Source of the DNA: Promethearchaeota archaeon
GTDB taxonomy: Archaea; Asgardarchaeota; Lokiarchaeia; Sigyniarchaeales; SOKP01
NCBI GenBank assembly: GCA_016840545.1
Contig: JAEOSD010000005.1
Span: 1 to 42,729, forward strand
Length of the DNA stretch: 42,729 nt
Direction of reading: 5' to 3'
Of this stretch, positions 17,082-25,516 are shown in pieces. Under the pieces are notes generated by a model. That model was given only the letters and a program-made list of their open reading frames with translations, searched no databases and was not told the origin of the DNA. The position numbers were made by a program, and so were the translations under genes. Each line of letters begins with the position of its first letter. Positions within the stretch are counted from its first letter, which is position 1.

Positions 17082-17978
17082 ATGGGAGTTAAAAATATAT
17101 TAAAAAGGATTTTTACTAAAGAAAAGAAAGTAGTTATCACGGGATTAGATTCCTCAGGAAAAACAACTCTTGTATCATTTCTACAAAATGGAACTTTCAT
17201 TGAACATACACCAACCATGGGAAAAGAATTGACTACGATGGAAGTCCAAGGAATTCGTATTAATATTATGGATATGGGTGGTCAAAAGGATTTTCGTGAA
17301 TTATGGCTTCATGAAATGTCAGATGCAGAATGCGTAATATTTATGATTGATGCTTATGCTAGAGAAAGATTTAACGAGGCAAAAGATGAGTTGTGGAAAT
17401 TATCTTCTGTATTAAAGAAAAAAGCTTTAATTATTTTAGCTAATAAATGTGATTTACAACCCATTGCCCAGATAAGTGAAATTATTGAAGCCCTCAATTT
17501 ATCGAAAGTCTCATCATTTGAAATTTTACCAATTTCCTGTAAAACTGGTTATGGAATTGTTCCTGCATTTATGAAAATCTATTATAAATTAACTGGTAAA
17601 CAGCTAACCAAAAAACTTAATATAAGAGGTATTACTGTATTTAATCAAGGAGGTATTCCATTGACTTCTTCTGATAACCAACAAATTTTACAAGGTGGAT
17701 TATTTTCAGCTATTAATAGTTTTGTTCAAGAATCATTTAATTCTGAATTAAACCAGTTGAAAATGGGTGAGAATTTAATTATTTTCAAGCGTTCAAAACA
17801 TTTATTAGGTTCGATAATAGTAAATGAAACCGATAATGTAAATCTTAAAGAAGCAGAAGAAGGATTAAATGAATTATTATGTCATTTAGAACATATGTGT
17901 CCTGAACTCGAAGAAGAAGAATTAGATCAATTAAAAATAGAATATCTTGTTAAACAATACGCGTCTAATCTTTTATAA
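17082..17978 (+). CDS. Arf-like small GTPase fused to a C-terminal longin-like domain
   Basis: The 298-residue protein has a G-domain numbered almost as in eukaryotic Arf: P-loop G21-LDSSGKT-28, switch I PT45MG, switch II D64-MGGQ-68, N121-KCD-124 and S152-CK. The N-terminus MGVKNILKRIF has Gly2 and an amphipathic pattern (V3, I6, L7, I10 and F11 against lysines), as in the Arf membrane helix. The catalytic-type Gln68 is kept. Residues about 180-298 form a second domain: GITVFNQGGIPL, helix GGLFSAINSFVQESF, LKMGENLIIFKR, GSIIVNE and a long acidic helix, the same element order as the longin-like proteins at 5262 and 12707. A GTPase-longin fusion suggests membrane-localised switching with its own regulator. 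The upstream 278 bases hold no gene; a short poly-A precedes the ATG. The G-domain call is firm, the longin call is by pattern. Confidence 0.85.
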   Translation: MGVKNILKRIFTKEKKVVITGLDSSGKTTLVSFLQNGTFIEHTPTMGKELTTMEVQGIRINIMDMGGQKDFRELWLHEMSDAECVIFMIDAYARERFNEAKDELWKLSSVLKKKALIILANKCDLQPIAQISEIIEALNLSKVSSFEILPISCKTGYGIVPAFMKIYYKLTGKQLTKKLNIRGITVFNQGGIPLTSSDNQQILQGGLFSAINSFVQESFNSELNQLKMGENLIIFKRSKHLLGSIIVNETDNVNLKEAEEGLNELLCHLEHMCPELEEEELDQLKIEYLVKQYASNLL

Positions 17979-18084
17979 ACTTTTTTCAAATTAAATTATT
18001 TTCATTCTTTTTTCTTAACTTTTATAATTTTAGGTAATTGAAAATACAAGAAAGTAGTAAAAATTATAACTTTTTAAGAAATAT

Positions 18085-20442
18085 TTATTTATTTTCAAAT
18101 TCATGGGATAATTTTTCTTCGATTTCATCAATAGTACCTTTAAACCTTTCGAGAAGAGAAGAAAATTCTAAGCTTAAATAGTCATTCAAATCAACTGCTT
18201 TATTGATGTTTTCCATTGCAGCATAGTAATCTCTTCTATTAAGATATGTATAACCCATAAATAAGTATGCTAAGGCATAATCAGATTCTATTTCTATTGC
18301 TTTTTTGTAATTATCTATAGCTCGACTATAATCTTTTTTCAATTTGAAAGAATTTCCCATATTATAAAATGCTTCAGCATATAAAGGCTCAATTTCAACA
18401 GCTTTTTTATAAGATGCAATAGCAGTATCGTATTCTTTTTTCTTTTCATACACTAATCCCATGTGATTCCATGATTTTGTGTGTTTTTTATTTAAATCCA
18501 GAGCCTTTCTGAAATTTTGAATTGCTATCTCATATTCTTGTTTTTCTGTATTAATGATTCCTATGTAGAAATAAGCTTCTATAAAGGTACTATCTAAACT
18601 AAGAGCTTTTTTACAATCATCAATGGCTATATCATAGTTATACTCACTAATAGCTAATTTTGCTTTATCGATTAGTGTATTTTTATATTTTGTCTTAATT
18701 GGTATTTTGTCCTTGAATTCTGGTTCTTCAATTAGATTATTAATAGAGATTGCTTTTTCAAAAAACTCATATGATTCATCGAAATTACGTTCTTCTGCTA
18801 ATTGTTCCGCTTTTTCAATAAGTAATTTTATTTCAGAATGATGAACTTCATCAATTTGTTTTTTTAATTTGTTCATTTCCTCAAATCTTCGTTCAGGGTC
18901 ATCAATTGTCTTTGCATATTCCATCTTTTTGTTTAATTTTTCAAGTTCTTTTTCAAATTTCTTTTGTTCTTCAACTAAATCACCTCTTCCTACTAGATGT
19001 TTTAGCTCGGCTTGATAAATTAGACTTTTAATTTTATTTACTTCTTTTTCCATGGCTTCAGCAAGGTACATCTTATTAGTAAGATCTAGAGCTTTATTAA
19101 AAATATCTAAAGCATTATCATAATCTTTTTGTTCCAATAATGCTCTTCCTTCTCTAAGGATATCTTCAATTTGAGAGGAGTATGCATTATTTACAGCACT
19201 CTTTAAACTTTCAAGTTCTTGATTCTCTTCTTCGGGTATTGGCATTCTTTTTGCAATACTAATTGCCCCATATAATTCACTAGCCGCTCCATCAAAGTCT
19301 CTTTGAGCTGTTTTCCTTAAAGCGTTATCTCTTATTAAATCTATTCTAGCTTTGCAGGTCTTATTCATTAAATCCTCAATTTCCTTTAGTTTTAATCTAC
19401 TTTCTGTTGAATCAGCCATTCTCCGCGCAATTTCCAAGGCCTTTTCAAAATATCCCAAAGCTTCAGTAACAATTACTATATCCTCAGCATAATTCTCCTT
19501 AATAGTTAATTCTTTTCCTTTATTTAAAATGGGTTTAATTCTTTCCTCATAAATCGGATTTAAAATATCAGCAGCTACTTCATTAATTTGATTTATTTCT
19601 CTCTGCTTTTGTTCAGAGTCATACATTTTATAGGCTAAATCTAAAGCGGTTTCAAATTCTTTAACTGCATCTTCAAAATATTTCTGTTCAATGAAGTGTT
19701 TTCCCTTATCCACTAAAGGTTTAATATCATTACTATAAATTTGATTTACTGAATTTCTTAAATTAGTAATCTCTGTATTTTTAAGGTTAGATTCAAACAA
19801 CTCTTCAGTAATTTTTAAAGCATCTTCATATGATTTTATTGCCAAATCTGAATTTCCGAGTACTTTTGATTGATTACCTTGTTCAACAAGGTTGGTAATT
19901 TTTTTAGAATAAGTTTGATTAATAACATCCTTTATTCTGGAGATAATTTCATGACCTGGTTTAGTCTTATAAACCTCCACCGCTCCATCTAGTGTATCTC
20001 TTAAATAGCTAATCGCATTATCATATTTCTCTTCTTGAAGTAATTTTTCTCCTTGGTAAATTGATTCTTCTATTTTATTATAAGTGATTAATGCATTAAT
20101 ATCAGTAACTTCACTATTTTTTAAATTAAAATCCTCAATTTTTTCTGCTATTCTGAGAGCCTCATCAAAAGTGGTGAAAGCATCATTAAAATCCTTTTTA
20201 TCTATTAACACCTTAGCCTTTTCAAGAATATCAATAATTTCTACAGCATAAATTTGGTCTATTAGGGTTTTAATGTTGTTAATTTCATCCTTTTTATCTT
20301 CATCTTCTTTTATTCTCTCATCAACAAAATTAATAGATTCTAAATACTTGTCTACTGCTTTATTATATTTTTTTTCCGTTTTGAGCTTTTCAGCCTGTTC
20401 CATCATAGAATTTAATTTTTTTAGATCTGATTTTTTTACCAT
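18085..20442 (-). CDS. Large TPR and TPR-like repeat scaffold protein
   Basis: The 785-residue protein is entirely helical. Residues about 595-750 contain four canonical 34-residue TPRs (for example AFYNMGNSFKLKKDYSRAIDNYKKA and SWNHMGLVYEKKKEYDTAIASYKKA). Residues about 10-590 contain a longer-period array of about 70-75 residues per unit. In each unit one TPR-like helix pair (G/K-x-L-x-EKKYDNAI-x-x-F-x-x-AL) is followed by a spacer helix containing E-I-x-x-I-x-x-x-I-x-x-x-Y. A coiled, highly charged segment lies at about 480-530. There is no signal peptide, so it is probably a cytosolic binding platform. It converges with the Arf-like gene and is divergent from the amidohydrolase. Partners are unknown. 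Confidence 0.85.
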   Translation of the reverse strand: MVKKSDLKKLNSMMEQAEKLKTEKKYNKAVDKYLESINFVDERIKEDEDKKDEINNIKTLIDQIYAVEIIDILEKAKVLIDKKDFNDAFTTFDEALRIAEKIEDFNLKNSEVTDINALITYNKIEESIYQGEKLLQEEKYDNAISYLRDTLDGAVEVYKTKPGHEIISRIKDVINQTYSKKITNLVEQGNQSKVLGNSDLAIKSYEDALKITEELFESNLKNTEITNLRNSVNQIYSNDIKPLVDKGKHFIEQKYFEDAVKEFETALDLAYKMYDSEQKQREINQINEVAADILNPIYEERIKPILNKGKELTIKENYAEDIVIVTEALGYFEKALEIARRMADSTESRLKLKEIEDLMNKTCKARIDLIRDNALRKTAQRDFDGAASELYGAISIAKRMPIPEEENQELESLKSAVNNAYSSQIEDILREGRALLEQKDYDNALDIFNKALDLTNKMYLAEAMEKEVNKIKSLIYQAELKHLVGRGDLVEEQKKFEKELEKLNKKMEYAKTIDDPERRFEEMNKLKKQIDEVHHSEIKLLIEKAEQLAEERNFDESYEFFEKAISINNLIEEPEFKDKIPIKTKYKNTLIDKAKLAISEYNYDIAIDDCKKALSLDSTFIEAYFYIGIINTEKQEYEIAIQNFRKALDLNKKHTKSWNHMGLVYEKKKEYDTAIASYKKAVEIEPLYAEAFYNMGNSFKLKKDYSRAIDNYKKAIEIESDYALAYLFMGYTYLNRRDYYAAMENINKAVDLNDYLSLEFSSLLERFKGTIDEIEEKLSHEFENK

Positions 20443-20630
20443 ATTAAACTCGCCTATTTAACAATTCTAAGAATTTATAGTAATTTATTGTTGATCCTTA
20501 GAATTAAATTTAATTTTTTAAACTTTCTTAAGAAATGTTGTTATAGATTTGAAAAATTAAAATTTAATTAAAATCTTTAATTATTTTTAGTCAAATTTAG
20601 GTTTAACACACAAATATATCTTTTAGTATT

Positions 20631-22244
20631 ATGGATTCTCAAAATTTAAGGAAGAAACTCTTTTTTGGCGGCCCTATTCTAACAGTCAATGAATTACAAC
20701 CCAAAGTCGAAGCTGTTGGTATTGAAGGGGAAAAAATAATAGCTGTTGGTTCTCTAAGTGATGTAAAAAATATTCTTAAGAAGGATTATGATATATTTAA
20801 TTTAAATGGTTTCACACTTTTACCAGGGTTTACTGATTGTCATCTTCATCCTATTTTATATACATTATATTTCTTGTTTCCTGATTTAACAAATGTTAGT
20901 AGCTTGGGGGAATTAAAATCTCTTTTAAAAGAATCTGTTCAAGGAAAAAGTAAAACTGAATTGTTATTAGGATTTAATTTAAGTGAGGAAAAATTTAAAA
21001 AACCCGTTTTACCTACCCGTTGGGACTTGGATGATGCTTGTCCTGAACATCCTGTATTTATCTTAAGATATGATAGTCATATTGGCATTGCGAATTCAAG
21101 AGCATTAGAGCTTGCTGAAATACATGAAGGAACTAAAGTTCCCGATGGTGGAGAATTTCGAAGAGATCACACAGGAAAACTTAATGGAATTATAACTGAA
21201 AAAGCAATAAATTTAATTCTATCAAAAGTAAAATTTCCAAAAGCAAAAGAAATAGAAAGCGCTGCTACTAAAGCATTTGAAAGCTTTGCCAAAAAAGGGC
21301 TCACCTCCTTACATGGCATACTCAGTGCAGATAGAAGTGGTGAATTTGGTGACGTTGGCGCTATAGAATTGCCATTGTTTAAACATTTACAAAATAAAGT
21401 ACTTCAGAACTGTTATATTTTGGTTAATATTGAGAAAGTAAGAAAATTGTTTAGAATTAAGAAATCCTTTTTTGATGGAGAGAAAGTAGGCAGTAAATTT
21501 AAAATAGGGGGATTGAAGCTCTTTCTTGATGGGTCTTTTGGAGCAAAAACCGCTTGTATGTTTGAACCTTTCTCTGATGCCCCAGATATGTGTGGATTTT
21601 GCGTCATTGAAGAGGAAGAAATATATGGAAAAATGGAACAGGCACATAACAAAGGTCTTCAGATTGTAGTTCATGCAATTGGAGATAAGGGAAATAAGGT
21701 TGCGATGAATCTATATAAAAGGCTTCTAGAAGAATTCCCCCGAGAAAATCATAGACACCGAATTGAACATGCTTCTATGTTAACCAGTGATGTTATAAAT
21801 GATATGCGAAAATATGGAATTATTGCTTCATGCCAGCCACCATTTATAAATTCAGAATATATGTGGTTAGAGAAACGTTTGGGTAAAGATCGATGTAGGT
21901 ATACTTATCCATTTAAATCTATAATTGATGCCGGAGTAATGTTAATCTCAGGTTCTGATTGTCCAATAGAAGATCCAAGCCCAATATTAGGAATTCATGC
22001 TCTAGTAACACGCAATGATTTCATACCAGAACAATGCATCAGTATAGAAGAAGCTATAAAAACGTATACAATAAATGCTGCATATGCTGCTTTTGAAGAA
22101 AATGTAAAAGGAACTATTGAAGTAGGAAAATTAGCTGATTTTGTGATATTAGATAAAAACCCAATTGAATTACCTAAAGCAAAAATAAAAGAGATTCAGG
22201 TAATGCAAACTATAATTAGAGGAAAATCAGTTTATAAAAGTTAA
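20631..22244 (+). CDS. YtcJ-like amidohydrolase family 3 enzyme
   Basis: The 537-residue protein has the amidohydrolase-3 layout. A short beta-sandwich start (GGPILTVNELQPKVEAVGIEGEKI) comes first, then the metal motif D69-C-H71-L-H73 (GFTDCHLHP). A central TIM barrel follows with a His in VVHAIGDKGN, HRHRIEHASM, and the late Asp motif SGSDCPIEDPSPILGIHALV. The C-terminus returns to the sandwich (GTIEVGKLADFVILD). The family hydrolyses C-N bonds of amides, formamides and cyclic ureas with one or two metal ions; the substrate is unpredictable. Length and start fit the family (about 530-560). It is divergent from the TPR gene. No operon partner follows, since the propeller gene converges within 20 bases. 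Confidence 0.88.
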   Translation: MDSQNLRKKLFFGGPILTVNELQPKVEAVGIEGEKIIAVGSLSDVKNILKKDYDIFNLNGFTLLPGFTDCHLHPILYTLYFLFPDLTNVSSLGELKSLLKESVQGKSKTELLLGFNLSEEKFKKPVLPTRWDLDDACPEHPVFILRYDSHIGIANSRALELAEIHEGTKVPDGGEFRRDHTGKLNGIITEKAINLILSKVKFPKAKEIESAATKAFESFAKKGLTSLHGILSADRSGEFGDVGAIELPLFKHLQNKVLQNCYILVNIEKVRKLFRIKKSFFDGEKVGSKFKIGGLKLFLDGSFGAKTACMFEPFSDAPDMCGFCVIEEEEIYGKMEQAHNKGLQIVVHAIGDKGNKVAMNLYKRLLEEFPRENHRHRIEHASMLTSDVINDMRKYGIIASCQPPFINSEYMWLEKRLGKDRCRYTYPFKSIIDAGVMLISGSDCPIEDPSPILGIHALVTRNDFIPEQCISIEEAIKTYTINAAYAAFEENVKGTIEVGKLADFVILDKNPIELPKAKIKEIQVMQTIIRGKSVYKS

Positions 22245-22260
22245 ATCAATTGAGTCGTTT

Positions 22261-23484
22261 CTAATCCCTAAATACGTGTTTATTAATAGAATAATATAAT
22301 AAATAGATAAACACAGCTAAAGCAACAAAAGCTATAATCCCTATAATTATAATCATCATAAAAGCATCCTTGGGTGGAGAGATATTAGTCCTCGGTATTA
22401 CATAGACCCTATTACTAGCCACTGCTGCAATATATTGCCCATTAGATGAGATTTCTACTGAATAAACAGGGCTTCCTGTATAGCATACCCATGTAGGGAT
22501 GTTGCTGATTGTGTCAAAAAAATAGACTTTATGATCTTTACTTCCTGCAACGATGTATAGCCCATCGGATGATATGGCGATAGAATGCAGGTAATCTCTT
22601 GCTTCATAGCTCCATAAAGGATTCAAGTTGGTCCTATTGAAGACATAAATTCTTTTAAGTGCCATTCCCCTCGCAACAATAAACCTCCCATCAGATGAAG
22701 TTTCAACTTGCCATACGACCTGTCCAATAGAATAGGTCCATAGTGGGGTACTGCTGGTACTATTGAAAAAATAGACTTTATGATCCCTACACCCTCCAAC
22801 AATATATCGTCCATCAGATGAGATGGCTACAGAATAAACTTCACTTCCAGTTTCGTAGCTCCATAAAGGAGTGGAGCTAGTTCTATTGAAAAGATAAATC
22901 TTTTTATCCCATCCTCCTGCTGTAATATACTGCCCATTAGATGAGATTGCTACCGAAGATATAAAATTTCCTGTAGTATAATTCCACAAAGGAGTACTGC
23001 TTGTCCTATTAAAGATAAAGAGAGCGCCTATCAAAGGATTAAGCCCTGTTCCCGCAGCGATAAATTGCCCATCAGATGAGATTGCTACTGAATATACCAT
23101 ATAGTGAGTAAAGTAATACCATAAAGGAGTGTGGTTGTATCTATCGAAAAGATTTATCCTGCCATTATCGCTCCCCTCTGCTATATAATGCCCATCAGAC
23201 GAGATCGAGATTGAATTCACCGCTGAACCTCCCTCTATAGTGAAGTCCCATAAAGGCACGTAATTGTTTTTTTTAAAAAAAAATATCTCATATCCGCTTC
23301 TTGCAACAAAATATTGCCCATCAGATGACATTACGACGCCATAAAGATCACTATCTGCAGTATAAATTTGTATTTTATCTTCTTCTCCCAAAACTCCATT
23401 TATGTTTAAAGCTATATTGAAAAGTAAAAATTCACATATGAATGCCCAAACGAGAATAATTTTATATAATTTGAGTTTTCGCAT
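22261..23484 (-). CDS. Secreted, membrane-anchored beta-propeller (WD40/PQQ-like repeats)
   Basis: The 407-residue protein has an N-terminal signal helix (KIILVWAFICEFLLFNIAL) and a C-terminal membrane helix (MMIIIIGIIAFVALAVFIYL) with a short tail. Between them lie seven complete repeats and one partial repeat of about 41-45 residues: V-x-S-V-A-I-S-S-D-G-x-Y-I-A-x-G, a strand, then V-Y-x-F-x-R-T-x-x-x-P-L-W. The eighth repeat has SVEISSNGQYIAA but lacks the PLW end, as expected if it closes the propeller with the first. Repeats 4 and 5 are strongly alike even at DNA level, pointing to recent expansion. The gene looks more GC-rich than its neighbours. It is probably an extracellular binding or adhesion protein; the ligand is unknown. 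Confidence 0.82.
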   Translation of the reverse strand: MRKLKLYKIILVWAFICEFLLFNIALNINGVLGEEDKIQIYTADSDLYGVVMSSDGQYFVARSGYEIFFFKKNNYVPLWDFTIEGGSAVNSISISSDGHYIAEGSDNGRINLFDRYNHTPLWYYFTHYMVYSVAISSDGQFIAAGTGLNPLIGALFIFNRTSSTPLWNYTTGNFISSVAISSNGQYITAGGWDKKIYLFNRTSSTPLWSYETGSEVYSVAISSDGRYIVGGCRDHKVYFFNSTSSTPLWTYSIGQVVWQVETSSDGRFIVARGMALKRIYVFNRTNLNPLWSYEARDYLHSIAISSDGLYIVAGSKDHKVYFFDTISNIPTWVCYTGSPVYSVEISSNGQYIAAVASNRVYVIPRTNISPPKDAFMMIIIIGIIAFVALAVFIYLLYYSINKHVFRD

Positions 23485-23590
23485 TAAGATACTCTCTTTT
23501 TCGATTTTCAGATTACTATTTGGTAAATAGAAAAAATCGGATATAAATCTATGTCCTTAAATTTCTGAGAAATAATCCGGAAAAATGTAA

Positions 23591-24745
23591 TTAATCTGTA
23601 AAATAGAGGTGCTCATCAAAGCCAGTTTCGGCTATCAGATCTTGCCCTAGCTTCTGAATTGCTTTTTTCGAAGGATTTTGCAATATTTTTCGAGTTATAT
23701 TTACAACCTTAGTTAATTTATTATCCGGAAATTCTCTTATGATATTGTCATAACGGGAAAAATCAATGCCAGCAGTATATACTCCGGCACTTCCATGTCC
23801 TGCTGAAGAAGATACTTGCCAGTGTTCTACCTTTAATTCAATTTTCGAAAGAAGAAAACTTTCTGAAAACCATTCGAGATAAAGTTGCATTCGTTTTGAT
23901 TTTCGTTTCGTAGTTCTAAGCATTTTTAATGCCCGATTTAATCTATCGGGATGCATTTGTTTAAATACTTTTTTTTGCAATTCTGACATACTATCTTTGA
24001 CATGAGCTTTGATCTCTTGGAGAATTTCATCCACCTTTTGTGCTCTTTCTTCTGTAATATCTTGATGAATTGATTGGACATGACGAGCAATAACATCATT
24101 GAAACTTTGATTATTATCTACCTCTGCCTCTGAACTATTAGGAGGAGAAACCGTAGAGGACTGTTCAATTTCTGTAGGCATGCTGTAAATCTCCTTCTGG
24201 GGAAGTGTAAACAATTCTCCTAGTTTTGAAGGATGGCGCCTTACCTCATTAAATTTTTCTTGAATCTCTTCATCGGTGTACCCCATATTCATTAAATAAA
24301 ATGCTGCGCTTGAAAGCTGATTTTCCATCGCATCGGCGGCACTATAATTACCAGGAGCACCAAATTGTTCTCTCAATAAATCATCTGCCACTAAACCAAT
24401 CTTTTCTTCATTAATCTCTTCCAATTTAAGAGTTTGAATTTTTGTTAGGATAAAATCTACTTGTTCAGGCGTCAGATAGTTTAAATTTCCTGTTGGTCCA
24501 ACCATATAGGAAATTTTTTCCATTTTTTTTAACGTATCTTTAATATCATTCTGAGTCTTACCCCTTGAAATTTTTAAAAAATGTTCTAAGAAATTTTTAT
24601 TAAATCCTGCTATTACTTTTAATCCATATTCATCAAATGTATTAAGATGACCGTTTAATCCATTACCTTGAAATTCTGGTGGCAAATTTATATTAAAAAC
24701 CAGAATGTTATCAAGAATCATATAAAGGTAGTCTGTTTTATTCAT
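23591..24745 (-). CDS. Conserved-looking hypothetical protein with a UBA-like segment
   Basis: The 384-residue soluble protein has no recognised family. Residues about 140-170 contain AFYLMNMGYTDEEIQEKF, which resembles the first two helices of UBA/CUE ubiquitin-binding folds (M-G-[FY]-x-x-x-x-[IV]). A Ser/Pro/Glu-rich linker follows at about 200-225 (SSTVSPPNSSEAEVDN). Then comes a helical region with KVFKQMHPDRLNRAL, which recalls a J-domain helix II-loop by HPD only. The end (about 310-384) has an unusual GHGSAGVYTAGIDF stretch. It starts at ATG 24745; no ribosome site is clear. It lies between the propeller and phosphatase genes on the same strand. The UBA idea is low confidence and rests on one motif. 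Confidence 0.55.
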   Translation of the reverse strand: MNKTDYLYMILDNILVFNINLPPEFQGNGLNGHLNTFDEYGLKVIAGFNKNFLEHFLKISRGKTQNDIKDTLKKMEKISYMVGPTGNLNYLTPEQVDFILTKIQTLKLEEINEEKIGLVADDLLREQFGAPGNYSAADAMENQLSSAAFYLMNMGYTDEEIQEKFNEVRRHPSKLGELFTLPQKEIYSMPTEIEQSSTVSPPNSSEAEVDNNQSFNDVIARHVQSIHQDITEERAQKVDEILQEIKAHVKDSMSELQKKVFKQMHPDRLNRALKMLRTTKRKSKRMQLYLEWFSESFLLSKIELKVEHWQVSSSAGHGSAGVYTAGIDFSRYDNIIREFPDNKLTKVVNITRKILQNPSKKAIQKLGQDLIAETGFDEHLYFTD

Positions 24746-24850
24746 AAGCGAGCCTAAAATCTAAATTCCATTTTGCAATAATATTTTTATACCAATACAT
24801 AAATTCGGAATTTAATAAACATATAAAAGTAATGTAATATAAGCTTTTCA

Positions 24851-25348
24851 CTAATGATTTTTTTGATATGCTTTAACTAATTTTCTAGCTTGAGCCATCT
24901 GTTCTTTAGTTTCTAAACTACAAGGTCTTAATTTTCGTATCCACTTTACAGGATCTATGCTATTTGGAATATATCCATTACTAGCTGCCCACACAATAAT
25001 AAATTGGGCGGTTCGACCACATCCCGCTACGCAATGAACTACTATTGCTTCCTTTTTTTGAATATATGATTCACAAATTTGAAGAAATTTACTAATTTGC
25101 TTATTACTTGGAATTCCATAGTCAGGGACATTAATATGATAATATATAAACTCTATAGGAACATCATTGTGATTATCGAATTCAGAACAATTTACTATTA
25201 CTGAAATCCCTTCTTTTTTATAGGCTTCATATAGAGAAAGGTCTGGCCACCAGCTGGCTGCCATCTTTCCCTTAATGATCCAAGTAAATGGCTCAGTTTT
25301 TTCAGGCATCCCATTTTTAGGCCAATACCATGGCCAAATTCGGTTCAA
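24851..25348 (-). CDS. Dual-specificity/tyrosine-type protein phosphatase
   Basis: The 165-residue protein holds the phosphatase signature H105-C106-x5-R112-T113 (HCVAGCGRT), with Cys106 as nucleophile and Arg112 for phosphate binding. The general acid is likely D76 in the VPDYGIPS loop upstream. The order and spacing (about 30 residues) match cysteine-based dual-specificity phosphatases such as the atypical archaeal/DUSP23-like group. The start is a TTG at 25348, with an aromatic-rich N-terminal stretch (IWPWYWPKNG) that reads as real protein. A later ATG near 25309 would remove 13 residues. The target could be phosphoprotein or phospholipid. It lies in a same-strand run with the unknown 384-residue gene and the protease. 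Confidence 0.88.
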   Translation of the reverse strand: MNRIWPWYWPKNGMPEKTEPFTWIIKGKMAASWWPDLSLYEAYKKEGISVIVNCSEFDNHNDVPIEFIYYHINVPDYGIPSNKQISKFLQICESYIQKKEAIVVHCVAGCGRTAQFIIVWAASNGYIPNSIDPVKWIRKLRPCSLETKEQMAQARKLVKAYQKNH

Positions 25349-25516
25349 ATTTCTTCTGACCTTACTCTTTAGATTGAAGTGATTTTTAGATAATTTACGT
25401 TAATCTATCTAATTAACTAATAAATTTGAAATTTCATATTGCCAATATAAAATACGTTTTTAAAAGATCCAAATATCTTTTGAAAATACTTAAGTTTTAA
25501 AAATAAAAAAAAAAAA

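Noticed and set aside
21387-21674. Reverse open frames of 95 and 79 codons inside the amidohydrolase gene.
   Set aside because: Both are opposite the conserved TIM-barrel region and overlap each other, with no upstream signals.
23950-23990. HPD motif in the 384-residue unknown protein, suggesting a J-domain.
   Set aside because: The flanking helices do not match helices I and III of a J-domain; only the tripeptide agrees.
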